Positions 25,454 to 34,638 of a stretch of DNA of 64,000 nt are shown in pieces. The translations under genes were made by a program, and so were the position numbers. Origin of the DNA: an uncultured Propionibacteriaceae bacterium (GTDB lineage: Bacteria > Actinomycetota > Actinomycetes > Propionibacteriales > Propionibacteriaceae); assembly GCA_937965785.1 (NCBI GenBank), contig CALCKT010000011.1, positions 74,347 to 138,346 of the forward strand, given 5' to 3'. The first letter of the stretch is position 1, and every line of letters begins with the position of its first letter. The notes beneath the pieces are model-generated. The model had not been told where the DNA came from, did no database searches, and worked only from the letters and a program-made list of their open reading frames with translations.

Positions 25454-28057
25454 CTAGTCGAAATCCTCCGTTTCCTCCGAGGTGCCGCTCAGGTGGGCGC
25501 TCAGCCGGCTGTAGGCCACGGACAGGGCGAAGCAGATCACGCCCGCCACCAGCAGCGACAGGATGCGGGTGATGGAGTTCTGCCCGGACATGTCGATCAC
25601 CGCGAGCTTGAGCACCATCAGCATCACCAGCACCAGCCCGTACAGGCGCATGGCCGTGGCGTGGGCGCGGAAACCCGCGACGATACTGAGGGCGCCGGCG
25701 ATGATGAGGGTGGCGCTGCTCGTCGCGGAGTCCACGTTCGTCGTGGTCAGGAGGGTGTTCACCCCGAGCAGGGAGAGGGTGAAGGTGACCCCGGTGGTCA
25801 CGCCGTGCCATGGGTGCCGCACCAGCGGCCACATCATCCACACCACCGCGCAGCCCACCGCGAGCACGAAGGGGATCAGCGCCAGCTCGTGGGCCAGGAA
25901 GGCCCACGCCCGGTGGGTCACGGGCAGCCACGGCACCAGCGACCACCCGGTGGCGGCGTGGACCACGTACTGCATCAGACCGGCCGCGACGAGGGTCAGG
26001 ATCATCGGCACCTGCGACGACGGGGCCAAGGACGTCGTGCCGATTGTGGGTTCGTCGACCAGGCATGCCCGCTGCCTGAACAGCCTGCCGGACAGCAGGG
26101 GCAGGGTCGTCGCGTGCCCGCTGCTTAGCCCCAGCGCGATCAGCGCCACGATCACGCTCAGCACGAGGATTCCCCAGACCGTGACTCCCCAGGCCGGGCC
26201 GACGCCCAGCCTCCGCAGCAGCTCCTCGACGACCGCGGGCAGCCGGAGGACCAGCAGGAACACCACCAGCCAGACGGCCACGAGGTGTTCCGGCCTGTCC
26301 GGGAGGCGTTTCTCGACGGCCAGCGCGACCGCCACGGCCACCGCCAGGATGCCCAGCCGCACCAGGGCCAGGGCGATGCCCGGGTCGTACCCGAACCAAG
26401 TCAGGAGCACGACCGCGGCCGGTACGGTGACCGCGTGGATCGCATTGCCGGCGAGCACCGCGGGGAGTGCCGTCAGGGCCAGGACGGCGACGAGCGCTCC
26501 CAGGACCAGGGATTCGTTCCTCAGCTGGGGCAGCAGAACGCCCACCGTCACGAAGGCGCTGACGAACAGGCAGTGGCCCGCCCACTGCCCGGCCTTCGCG
26601 GCGACCTTCTTGAAGGTCAGCGGCACCACCGTCAAGGCAAGGACGATCAGGTGCGTCACGGCCAGCAGGGTGAAGTCCTGCTGCTGGAACCAGTCAGGTG
26701 TGGCCCGCGGAGGCGGTGCCGGCGTGAGACGCAGCGTCGAGATGGCCACCAGCAGCGGAGCGGCCAGCCAGGCCAGCGCCCATGGGTTCGCCGGGGTCCC
26801 GGGGGACGGCTCCGGTGCGGTCGCCGGGATCTCGCCCTCCGGCACCTCGCCCGCCTTCACGACCAGGATGAGCTGGGCGAACAGGAGCGCCACGAGGGCC
26901 AGCATGACCACGAGGGTGCCGGTCTCGGTGATCTCCCGTGCCTTCTCGACGGGTGCCAGGAACAGCGCGGGAAGTCCGATCGCGCTGGCCGACAGCAGAT
27001 AAAGGGGCCTGAAGCGGGACCGTGCGACCGCTTTTCGTGCGGTCATGGCGGTGGTCAGGGTGATGGCCGCGACATAACCCACCACCATCGTCAGGCCCAG
27101 GAAGGACTGCTCGGGATGGACGTGGGACTGCGCCGCGGCCAGCCCGATGGTCGACAACCCGCCCAGCGCGGTGATGATCGTGATGTAGGGCAGGCGGGTG
27201 CGCGCGGCGACCAGGATCAGGATGATCGTCCAGCCGGTGAGCGCGAGGAAGGCGGGCAGCGGGGGCAACAAACCCAGCAGGACCGCGCCCACCAGACAGA
27301 CGAATCCCAGCCCGCCGCCGATTCCGGTGAGTGTGGCGGCCGGCAGCCGGTTCGTCGTGGCCCTGGAGATCATGCCCATCCCGACGACGGTCAGCGTGAC
27401 GCCCGTCACGCCGACGGCCCCGACCTTGACGATGTCAGGTATCGAGTTCCACAGCAGCGCGATGAGACTGGCCGCGGCCAGGAAGACCAGCACGGCCGCC
27501 GCGGCCGACAGCAGGTACTTGCCCAGGGCGGCCTCGCCCGCACGGTTCCTGATCGAGGTCAGGGGCGAGGGTTTGGGTTTCTGGGAGTGGGACGGGATGC
27601 CGAGGGGTATCTCGTCCGGGCGCCCGGACGACGATGCCCCGGCGGGCGCGTTCTGCGCCACCGGTTGAGGGGGGATGGGAACCGGAATCGTCTCGGGCAG
27701 CCGGGGAGGCGGGGAAGCCGGCGGTGGGGGAGCGGGCCAAGGGGCCGGCGGCGGTGCCGGCGGTGGGGGTGCGGGCTGCTTCAAGGAGGGGATCGATATC
27801 TGTAGCGGGGTCGGGCCGGTCGCGGTGGGGCGGTGGGGCGGCGCCGGTGCCGGTGGGGGCGGGGCGGCCGGTTTCTGCTGCTCCCGGGAGGTGCTGCTCC
27901 GTTGTCGCGAGGCCTCGGGGAGGGTGTCCAGCTTGTCCAGGTAGGAAATGATCACGTCCATCCTGAGGGTCAGGCCGTCGATGGCCCTGACCACCTCGCG
28001 CAGGCTCGGTTCCTCGGGTTTCGGGCCGGTGCCCTCCGGTTTTTCGCTCATCTCCAT
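25454..28057 (-). CDS. DUF2339 polytopic membrane protein
   Basis: An 867-residue protein. The N-terminal 165 residues are cytoplasmic: an amphipathic segment (LREVVRAIDGLTLRMDVIIS) and a long Pro-rich linker (PPPPAPAPPHRP and similar). The rest has more than 20 hydrophobic helices, the pattern of DUF2339 proteins, whose function is unknown. The motif GKYLLSAAAAVLVFLAAASL marks entry into the membrane. AAAGG precedes the ATG. It is monocistronic and convergent with the 119-residue protein. Confidence 0.75.
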   Translation of the reverse strand: MEMSEKPEGTGPKPEEPSLREVVRAIDGLTLRMDVIISYLDKLDTLPEASRQRSSTSREQQKPAAPPPPAPAPPHRPTATGPTPLQISIPSLKQPAPPPPAPPPAPWPAPPPPASPPPRLPETIPVPIPPQPVAQNAPAGASSSGRPDEIPLGIPSHSQKPKPSPLTSIRNRAGEAALGKYLLSAAAAVLVFLAAASLIALLWNSIPDIVKVGAVGVTGVTLTVVGMGMISRATTNRLPAATLTGIGGGLGFVCLVGAVLLGLLPPLPAFLALTGWTIILILVAARTRLPYITIITALGGLSTIGLAAAQSHVHPEQSFLGLTMVVGYVAAITLTTAMTARKAVARSRFRPLYLLSASAIGLPALFLAPVEKAREITETGTLVVMLALVALLFAQLILVVKAGEVPEGEIPATAPEPSPGTPANPWALAWLAAPLLVAISTLRLTPAPPPRATPDWFQQQDFTLLAVTHLIVLALTVVPLTFKKVAAKAGQWAGHCLFVSAFVTVGVLLPQLRNESLVLGALVAVLALTALPAVLAGNAIHAVTVPAAVVLLTWFGYDPGIALALVRLGILAVAVAVALAVEKRLPDRPEHLVAVWLVVFLLVLRLPAVVEELLRRLGVGPAWGVTVWGILVLSVIVALIALGLSSGHATTLPLLSGRLFRQRACLVDEPTIGTTSLAPSSQVPMILTLVAAGLMQYVVHAATGWSLVPWLPVTHRAWAFLAHELALIPFVLAVGCAVVWMMWPLVRHPWHGVTTGVTFTLSLLGVNTLLTTTNVDSATSSATLIIAGALSIVAGFRAHATAMRLYGLVLVMLMVLKLAVIDMSGQNSITRILSLLVAGVICFALSVAYSRLSAHLSGTSEETEDFD

Positions 28058-28242
28058 CGTGGAGCCTTTCCGGGCGTTCTTCGCGGAGGTTCCAGATTAG
28101 AGGGAACCAGGTGCGCTGGGGGAGGGATCGGGAAAATTCCCGGGCGACCTGCGGTGGGCTCCTGGGGTGCGGTGGTTCCCGTGGCTCTCCGGTGCATCTC
28201 CACCCCGACGTGGCAGCGTTGACATTTCTTTCTGGAAAAGTC

Positions 28243-28271
28243 GTGACAAACTCTCGATCCTCGCCTACAAT
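28243..28271 (+). promoter_or_regulatory. Promoter of the fucosidase/sugar-uptake operon
   Basis: GTGACA (28243-28248) and TACAAT (28266-28271) with an exact 17-base spacer, 90 bases before the binding-protein start. This is the best sigma-70-type promoter seen in the window. The surrounding gap 28058-28361 otherwise holds only the operator. Confidence 0.7.
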
Positions 28272-28277
28272 CTCCGC

Positions 28278-28291
28278 TGTTAACGCTAACT
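28278..28291. promoter_or_regulatory. LacI-family operator at the sugar-uptake promoter
   Basis: TGTTAACGCTAACT fits the palindromic form TGTTA-N4-TAACA typical of LacI-type repressors (one end base differs). It begins six bases after the -10 element, so it covers the transcription start, a repression position. No LacI-type gene lies in the window. Confidence 0.6.
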
Positions 28292-28361
28292 TCGGGCACT
28301 CGGACGAGAAGCAGCAGCCCTGCCGTTCCGGAGACCGACCGATTACGACAAGGGAGTTCGT

Positions 28362-29588
28362 ATGAAGTACCGCCGTGCAGCAGCCGCGCTGCTGTGTGCC
28401 ACCCTGGCCCTCGGGCTCGGGGCCTGTTCAGGAGGGTCCAAGGACAAGAGCGCGCAGGCCGGCAAGATGTACACCTGGGTGTCCAACGAATCCGACCGCG
28501 CCCAGTGGGACACCTTCGTAAAGGGCGTCCAGGAAACCGATCCCAACTTCAAGCTCGACATCGAGGGACCCAGCTTCCAGGACTACTGGACCAAGATCAA
28601 GACCCGCATGTCGTCGGCCGACGCGCCCTGCATCGTCACCACGCAGGCCGCCCGCGCCCAAGAACTCGGTGAGCTCCTCACCCCGCTCGACGACCTCGCC
28701 AAGGAGGCCGGCCTCGACCTGACCAAGTACAACCAGGCCATGATGCAGGGCATGACGGTCGACGGGAAGGTCCGCGCCATCCCCTACGACGCCGAACCGA
28801 TGGTGCTGTTCTACAACAAGACCATGTTTGCCCAGGCCGGGCTGAAGGAACCGGGCGTCGACTACACCTACGAGCAGTTCCTCTCCGACGCCAAGGCGCT
28901 GACCAAGGACGGCGTGCAGGGCTTCGCCGTCGCCCCCGACATCAGCTACCCCTACCTGCCGTTCGCCTTCGCCAACGGCAACGTGCCCGTCAAGGACGGC
29001 AAGCTGAACATCACCGACCCGGGCTTCGTCGCCGACATCCAGCAGACCTTCGACCTGGTCGGCAAGGAGAACGTCGCCGCCGCCCCCAACCCCGCCGACA
29101 CCACCGACGTGCCCATGCAGGGCTTCCAGGGCAAGAAGGTGGCCATGGTGATCGAGGGTCCGTGGTTCTACTCGACGATCCGCGAGGGAATGGAGAACGA
29201 GGTCGGGGTGGCCGTCATCCCGTCGAAGAGCGGCAAACCCGTCGGCATGATCCAGGGCTCCGGTTTCGGCATCTCCGCGAAATGTCCTGACAAGAAGGCC
29301 GCCTTCCAGAACATCATGAAGATGACCACCCCCGAGGTCGTGGCCTACGTCGGCAAGAACCGTGGCACCGTCCCCTCCATCGACTCCGCGCTGTCGGGTT
29401 GGGCCGAGGGCAAACCCGCCCAGGACGCCGAGGTCATGAAGGCTCTCCTCGCGGATGGGCAGCCGCTGGTGACCACCTCCACCTGGAACCAGGTGGTGAC
29501 CCAGTTCACCCAGTACTCCCCGGAGGGTGCCCGCGGCACCCGCACCGCCGAGGACATCCTGGGAACCATTGAGAAGTCGGTGAACTGA
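28362..29588 (+). CDS. Sugar ABC transporter solute-binding lipoprotein (CUT1)
   Basis: Captures an oligosaccharide outside the cell for import. A signal peptide ends in the lipobox LGAC with the lipidated Cys22. The mature part is a family 1 extracellular binding protein (KMYTWVSNESDRAQWDTFVK, IPYDAEPMVLFYNKTMFAQA, VAMVIEGPWFYSTIREGM). Length 408 is typical. It opens an operon with two permeases and a GH29 fucosidase, which suggests a fucosylated ligand. Promoter and LacI-type operator lie directly upstream. Confidence 0.9.
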   Translation: MKYRRAAAALLCATLALGLGACSGGSKDKSAQAGKMYTWVSNESDRAQWDTFVKGVQETDPNFKLDIEGPSFQDYWTKIKTRMSSADAPCIVTTQAARAQELGELLTPLDDLAKEAGLDLTKYNQAMMQGMTVDGKVRAIPYDAEPMVLFYNKTMFAQAGLKEPGVDYTYEQFLSDAKALTKDGVQGFAVAPDISYPYLPFAFANGNVPVKDGKLNITDPGFVADIQQTFDLVGKENVAAAPNPADTTDVPMQGFQGKKVAMVIEGPWFYSTIREGMENEVGVAVIPSKSGKPVGMIQGSGFGISAKCPDKKAAFQNIMKMTTPEVVAYVGKNRGTVPSIDSALSGWAEGKPAQDAEVMKALLADGQPLVTTSTWNQVVTQFTQYSPEGARGTRTAEDILGTIEKSVN

Positions 29589-29592
29589 TCCA

Positions 29593-30522
29593 ATGACGAC
29601 GACGGCCAAGCCGTCGCCTCGAAGCAAGGTGAAGAAGGCCCGCAAACCCGGCGTCAACCAGCGGTTGCTGGCCTTCTTCCACCTCGCTCCGGGCATGAGC
29701 GGCTTCCTGATCTTCATCGTGGTTCCGCTGATCGCCTCCATCGCGATCAGCCTCCACAACTGGCCCCTCTACGGGGACCCCGAGTTCGTCGGTGCGGAGA
29801 ACTACGTGCGACTGCTCTCCGGCCAGGACCCGGCGTTCTACACGGTGCTGGGCAACACCCTGGTGTTCGCGATCGGCTACACCGCCGTGAACCTCGTGGT
29901 CTCTACGGGCATCGCGGTCTGGCTTCACTCGCTGCCCGACTGGGCCCCGTTCTTCCGGGTGCTGTTCTTCATCCCCGTCGTCACCCCCATGGTGGCCAAC
30001 GCCCTCATCTGGCGGGTCATGCTCGACGACCAGGGCGTGATCAACGGGATGCTGGCGGCCATCGGCATCACGGGACCCTCCTGGCTGGGGCACCCGACCT
30101 GGGCGATGGTCTCGCTGATCATGATGTCGCTGTGGCAGGCGGTCGGCTACAACATCGTCGTGCTGGCCGCGGGTCTGAACAACATCAACCCCGCGATCAT
30201 GGAGGCTTCCAAGATCGACGGCACCACAGCGTGGAGCCGGTTCTGGCGGGTCACCTTCCCGATGCTCTCGCCGTCGCTGTTCTTCGCCTCCGTGATGACG
30301 GTGATCGGGGCCTTCAAGGTGTTCACCCAGCCGTTCATGCTGACCAAGGGCGGGCCGGGTGAATCCACCAACACCCTGGTGCTGTACCTGTACCGCAGCG
30401 CCTTCTCCTACGACAAGCTCGGCCTGGCGTCCTCGCTGGCGTGGGTGCTGTTCGTGCTGGTGATGCTGGTCACGGCGCTGCAGTTCGTCGGCCAGAAGAG
30501 GTGGGTGAACTATGACTCCTGA
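29593..30522 (+). CDS. Sugar ABC transporter permease (MalF/UgpA type)
   Basis: First membrane subunit of the importer, 309 residues, six helices. The permease motif EASKIDGTTAWSRFWRVTFP is the EAA loop that docks the ATPase. The basic N-terminus (SPRSKVKKARKPGVNQR) precedes the first helix. It begins four bases after the binding-protein stop and overlaps the next gene by 11 bases. No ATPase gene is in the operon. Actinobacterial CUT1 systems commonly share one MsiK-type ATPase. Confidence 0.9.
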   Translation: MTTTAKPSPRSKVKKARKPGVNQRLLAFFHLAPGMSGFLIFIVVPLIASIAISLHNWPLYGDPEFVGAENYVRLLSGQDPAFYTVLGNTLVFAIGYTAVNLVVSTGIAVWLHSLPDWAPFFRVLFFIPVVTPMVANALIWRVMLDDQGVINGMLAAIGITGPSWLGHPTWAMVSLIMMSLWQAVGYNIVVLAAGLNNINPAIMEASKIDGTTAWSRFWRVTFPMLSPSLFFASVMTVIGAFKVFTQPFMLTKGGPGESTNTLVLYLYRSAFSYDKLGLASSLAWVLFVLVMLVTALQFVGQKRWVNYDS

Positions 30523-31354
30523 GAAGAACCGCCCCCGCCGCTGGGGGAAGATCGTCTCGAAGACGCTGCTGGTGGTCGTGGCCGTTGGGTTCGTCTCGCC
30601 CTTCGTGTGGATGCTCTTCTCCGCGCTGAAACCGAGCAACCAGGTGCTGTCCACCGGGGCCGCCCTGCTCGGCGACGCGGTGCGCTGGGACAACTTCGCG
30701 GAGGCCTTCAGCTCCATCCCGTTCGGGCAGATCCTGGTCAACACCTTCGCCTACGCGCTCGTCGGGACCCTCATCACCGTGGTGGTCTCCGTGCTGAACG
30801 CCTACGCCTTCGCGCGCCTGGAGTTCCCCGGGCGCTCCGCCCTGTTCTCGGTGTTCATCGCCACCCTGGTGCTGCCCATCGAGGTGCTCGTCATTCCCCT
30901 GTTCCTGGGGGCCGACGCCTTCGGGCTCGTCGACTCCTACCCGGCGATCGTCCTGCCCTTCGCCTTCGGGGCCTTCGGCACCTTCATGCTGCGGCAGTTC
31001 CTGCTGTCGCTTCCCGGCGACTACGAGGAGGCCGCCCGGATCGACGGCGCGGGCCAGGTGAAGATCCTGTTCCACGTGATCATCCCGCTGCTGCGCGGCC
31101 CCATCGCGGTGGTGGCGGCGTTCGCCTTCATCGACTACTGGAACGCCTTCCTGTGGCCGCTGATCATCATCAACAGCACGGACAAGGCCCCGCTGCAGCT
31201 CGGCCTGTCCATGTTCACCGGTGAACGCGGCACGGACTGGGGGCCGCTGATGGCGGCGTCCACGATAGCGGTGCTCGCCAGCCTCGTGATCGTGGTGGCG
31301 ATGCAGAAACAACTGGCGAAGGGCCTCAACATAGGAGGATTCGGTGGCCGCTGA
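30512..31354 (+). CDS. Sugar ABC transporter permease (MalG type)
   Basis: Second permease, 280 residues, six helices, with the EAA loop EEAARIDGAGQVKILFHVII. The N-terminal segment (TLLVVVAVGFVSPFVWMLFS) and the P-loop-like PSNQVL periplasmic start are typical of MalG. The start ATG lies inside the upstream gene (11-base overlap) and its own end overlaps the fucosidase start by 11 bases, so the four genes are tightly coupled. Confidence 0.9.
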   Translation: MTPEKNRPRRWGKIVSKTLLVVVAVGFVSPFVWMLFSALKPSNQVLSTGAALLGDAVRWDNFAEAFSSIPFGQILVNTFAYALVGTLITVVVSVLNAYAFARLEFPGRSALFSVFIATLVLPIEVLVIPLFLGADAFGLVDSYPAIVLPFAFGAFGTFMLRQFLLSLPGDYEEAARIDGAGQVKILFHVIIPLLRGPIAVVAAFAFIDYWNAFLWPLIIINSTDKAPLQLGLSMFTGERGTDWGPLMAASTIAVLASLVIVVAMQKQLAKGLNIGGFGGR

Positions 31355-32645
31355 CCTGGAGGCACGATTCGAACGCGACGCCGAACGCTGGAAGGCGCTC
31401 GCGCGCCCCACCCCGGAGTGGTTCCGGCGCGCCAAGCTCGGATTCTTCATCCACTGGGGGCCGTACTCGGTGCCCGCGTGGGGGGAGCCCGTCGCGGAAC
31501 TCGGCGAGATCCCGCCGACCGAGTGGTTCCGGCACAACCCCTACGCCGAGTGGTATCACAACACCATCCGGTTGGAGGGCAGCCCCGCGCAGCGGCACCA
31601 CGCCGAGGTGCACGGCGGCTGCGACTACGACGACTTCCTCGACGCCTGGCGGGCCGAGAGGTTCGACGCCGACGCGGCCGTCGCCGAACTGGTGGCGGCC
31701 GGGGGATCCTACGTGATGGTCACCACGAAACACCACGACGGCGTGTGCCTGTGGGACGCGCCCGGCACCGGGGACCGCAACACCGTGCGCCGCGGACCCG
31801 GGCGTGACCTGGTGGGGGAGTGGGCCGACGCCGCGCGGCGCGCCGGGATGCGTTTCGGTGCCTACTACTCGGGTGGCCTGGACTGGCACGCCGCACCGAC
31901 GGAACCGATCGGGCTGCGCGACGACTGGGACCTGACCGAACGTCCCCTCGACCAGGGCTACGCGTCTTATGCCGCCGGGCACCTGCGGGACCTCATCGCC
32001 CGCTACAACCCCGACGTGCTGTGGAACGACATCAACTGGCCGGACGCCGGCAAGGACTTCGGACCCGACGGCATCGGCACCGTGTTCGAGGAGTACTACG
32101 CCGCCAATCCGGAGGGCCTGGTCAACGACCGCTGGCAGGTGCCCCACCAGGACTATGCCACCAGCGAGTACAAACACCTCCAGCAGTGCGAGAACGCCGC
32201 GGTGTGGGAGCACTGCCGAGGGGTGGGGCTGTCCTTCGGGTACAACTCCGTCGAGGGTCCCGAACACGCCATGACCCCGCTGGAGTTGATGAAACACCTC
32301 GTCGACATCGTGTGGCGGGGCGGTCGGATGCTGCTGGGCGTGGGTCCGAAGGCCGACGGGACGCTACCCGGATGGCAGTCGGAGATCCTCCGCGGCATCG
32401 GGCGCTGGATGCAGGTCGCGGGCAAGTGGCTGCCCGACTTCGTCGCCGACGGCGAACTGGAGATAGAGGGCGCCTGGACGCGGCTGGGTCGCGTCGGGGA
32501 CTCCCGCCTGCTGTTCATCGACGCCGATGTCCCCGTCACCATCCCGGCAGGGAGGCTGCTGACCCCGGAGTGGGCATCCCTCGAGGACGGGACCCTGACC
32601 TGTGCCGAGGACCGCCCAGGCCCGGCGGTCGTGGAACTGACCTGA
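31344..32645 (+). CDS. Intracellular alpha-L-fucosidase (GH29)
   Basis: Removes alpha-linked L-fucose from imported oligosaccharides. The N-terminal GH29 signature KLGFFIHWGPYSVPAW, the TKHHDG motif (VMVTTKHHDGVCLWD) and the nucleophile Asp229 in VLWNDINWP are visible. The GH29 C-terminal beta domain is short here (433 residues in all). No signal peptide, so it acts in the cytoplasm. GTG 31344 has AGGAGG upstream. Last gene of the importer operon; a hairpin at 32649-32671 follows. No fucose catabolic gene is nearby. Confidence 0.88.
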   Translation: MAADLEARFERDAERWKALARPTPEWFRRAKLGFFIHWGPYSVPAWGEPVAELGEIPPTEWFRHNPYAEWYHNTIRLEGSPAQRHHAEVHGGCDYDDFLDAWRAERFDADAAVAELVAAGGSYVMVTTKHHDGVCLWDAPGTGDRNTVRRGPGRDLVGEWADAARRAGMRFGAYYSGGLDWHAAPTEPIGLRDDWDLTERPLDQGYASYAAGHLRDLIARYNPDVLWNDINWPDAGKDFGPDGIGTVFEEYYAANPEGLVNDRWQVPHQDYATSEYKHLQQCENAAVWEHCRGVGLSFGYNSVEGPEHAMTPLELMKHLVDIVWRGGRMLLGVGPKADGTLPGWQSEILRGIGRWMQVAGKWLPDFVADGELEIEGAWTRLGRVGDSRLLFIDADVPVTIPAGRLLTPEWASLEDGTLTCAEDRPGPAVVELT

Positions 32646-32648
32646 ACC

Positions 32649-32671
32649 GGGGCCGGGGCACACCCGGCCCC
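32649..32671 (+). terminator. Hairpin after the fucosidase gene
   Basis: Perfect nine-base G/C arms (GGGGCCGGG at 32649-32657 and CCCGGCCCC at 32663-32671) around a five-base loop, just after the operon's last stop. No T-tract. Confidence 0.6.
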
Positions 32672-32872
32672 GCCCCGTCGGAAACGCCTGCCCTCCGGTC
32701 GTGCGCTTGCCTTCCGGTCGTACGCCTGCCTTCCCGACGGAAACGCTTGCCTTCCGGTCGTACGCCTGCCTTCCAGTCGTACGCCTGCCTTCCCGACGGA
32801 AACGCTTGCCTTCCGGTCGTACGCCTGCGCTACAGCGCAAGCAGACGACCGGAAGACAAGCGAACTGGGGAT
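32672..32872. repeat. Family B repeat array upstream of the CotH gene
   Basis: Seven units of 19 or 21 bases beginning CGCYTGCC and ending either CGGTCGTA or CGACGGAAA. They lead into the family core CGCCTGCGCTACAGCGCAAGC near 32823-32843 and a tail with inverted unit sequence ending AAGCGAACTGG. It fills the 390-base gap before the CotH gene together with the fucosidase terminator. A second array of the same kind, in opposite order, lies after the CotH gene. Confidence 0.7.
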
Positions 32873-33036
32873 GTGGTTCCAGCAGCCGCGAGATCTGGGT
32901 TCAGTCCACTTTGGGCACCCGACCTCCTGAGGAAGACGAGTTCCGTTCGGATTGACAGCCGGGGCACAGCGTCGGCTGGGTCGCAGCTCAGGGCCGGCTG
33001 GCTTCATGGAATCCCCAGACAGGAGCAGGAGGATTC

Positions 33037-34374
33037 ATGAAACGGATTTCTCGTCGCGGTGTGTTCGCGGCGGTGGGACTGGGTGCGGTCGGGGCGGTGA
33101 TCCTGAGCGGATGCGGCTCGTCAGGGGGAACATCGTTGGCCGCGTCCACGGGGAAGGTGACCGACGGTTACCTCGACCCGGACTCGCTCCATTCCGTGGA
33201 GATCACCGTCGACCAGAACGCCTATCAGGAAATGATCACCGCCTACACCTCGAACCAGACCAAGAACTGGATCGAGGCGACGGTCACCGTCGACGGGGTC
33301 GCGCACGAGAAGGCCGGCCTGAAGCTGAAGGGAAACTCTTCCCTGCAGGGGATATCCGCCGACAGCGAACCGCAGAAACTCCCGTGGCTGGTGCGATTCG
33401 ACAAGTTCGTCGACGGCGCGAACCACGACGGCATGACCCGCATGGTGATCCGCGCCAGCTCGTCGACCTCCGCCCTGAACGAGGCGGTGGCCCTCGACCT
33501 GCTCGCCAAAACCGGGCTGGCCAGCGAGAAGACCGCCCACATCAGCCTCAGCGTCAACGGCTCCGACCCGGTGCTGCGGCTGACCTGCCAGGACCTCGAC
33601 GAATCCTGGGTGGAGCAGAACTTCGACGTCGCGGGGCTGCTGTACAAGGCGGAATCCACCGGCGACTACACCTACCGCGGCACCGACGAGTCGGCATACA
33701 AGGACGTCTTCGACCAGGAAACCGGGAAGGCGAACCTCACCCCGCTGATCGAGTTCCTGCAGTTCATCAACGAATCCAGCGACGCCGATTTCCAGTCGGG
33801 GCTGGCGCAGCGGGTCGACGTCGACAAGATGGTCACCTATTTGGCCTTCGAGGACGTAATCGACAACTTCGACGACATCACCGGGCCCGGAAACAACTCC
33901 TTCCTGTGGTGGGCGGAGCAGGCCAACCAGATGACCGTGGTCGCCTGGGACCACAACTGCGCCTTCGGCCTCAAACCCGGGGCCGGGCAGCAGGGGCAGG
34001 GCGGCGGGCAACCCCCCGGCGGAGGCGGCCAGGGACAGCCTCCGAGCGGCGGTCAGCAGCCTGGGGGTGGCCAACCACCGGGTGACGGGGGTGCGCCGTC
34101 GAATGGTCAGGCGCCAACCGGCCAGCAACCCGGTGGTGGCGGGAGTCAGACGAAGGCGAACGCCCTGGTGGACCGGTTCAACTCGCTCATGGAAGGCGAG
34201 ACCAAGGTGTCGGCGGAACGCGACCGCCTCAAGCAGGAGCTCTACACCTCCGGTGTGGCCCAGACCATCCTCGACGCCCGCGCCAAGGTCCTCACCGACC
34301 AGGCCGGTTCCCTGATCGAGCAGTCCGCGGTGGAGGCCGACAAACAAACGATCGCGGCCTATTTCACCAAGTAG
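33037..34374 (+). CDS. CotH-like kinase-family lipoprotein
   Basis: An exported protein of 445 residues. The N-terminus has RISRRGVFA followed by a hydrophobic run and lipobox LSGC (Cys26), so it is a lipoprotein, perhaps Tat-exported. The CotH fold is recognised from LKLKGNSSLQG, LRLTCQDLDESWVEQNF, DNFDDITGPGNNSFLWW and AWDHNCAFGL. CotH proteins are atypical kinases acting on surface or spore proteins. A Gly/Gln/Pro-rich loop of about 60 residues interrupts the C-terminal part after AFGLKPG. AGGAGG precedes the ATG. Repeat arrays flank the gene on both sides. Confidence 0.85.
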   Translation: MKRISRRGVFAAVGLGAVGAVILSGCGSSGGTSLAASTGKVTDGYLDPDSLHSVEITVDQNAYQEMITAYTSNQTKNWIEATVTVDGVAHEKAGLKLKGNSSLQGISADSEPQKLPWLVRFDKFVDGANHDGMTRMVIRASSSTSALNEAVALDLLAKTGLASEKTAHISLSVNGSDPVLRLTCQDLDESWVEQNFDVAGLLYKAESTGDYTYRGTDESAYKDVFDQETGKANLTPLIEFLQFINESSDADFQSGLAQRVDVDKMVTYLAFEDVIDNFDDITGPGNNSFLWWAEQANQMTVVAWDHNCAFGLKPGAGQQGQGGGQPPGGGGQGQPPSGGQQPGGGQPPGDGGAPSNGQAPTGQQPGGGGSQTKANALVDRFNSLMEGETKVSAERDRLKQELYTSGVAQTILDARAKVLTDQAGSLIEQSAVEADKQTIAAYFTK

Positions 34375-34403
34375 AAGCCGCCGTCCGTCGCCGTCGCCCG
34401 GGG

Positions 34404-34558
34404 TTCGCTTGTCTTGTGGTCGTGTGCTTGCGCTGTAGCGCTGGCGTTCGACAGGAAGGCTGGCGTTTCCGTCGATAGGGCTGGCGTTCGACGGGAGGGC
34501 TGGCGTTCGACGGGAGGGCTGGCGTTCGACGGTAGGGCCAGCGAACCGCGGGGCGGTG
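34404..34558. repeat. Family B repeat array downstream of the CotH gene
   Basis: Core GCTTGCGCTGTAGCGCTGGC near 34427 followed by four or five 19- to 21-base units of the form AGGGCTGGCGTTCGACGGG, ending GGGCCAGCGAACCGCGG, the inverted form of the CCGGTTCGCTGGCC edge seen at 7.9 and 45.4 kb. It fills the gap between the CotH and nucleotidyltransferase genes, and no gene is apparent there. Confidence 0.7.
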
Positions 34559-34638
34559 GGATGTCTGCGCCGCAACTCAGGGTGTGGCTCGGTGAACCGC
34601 TGGCGGGGGATGGGCTGGGTGGCATCTAGACTTTGAGC

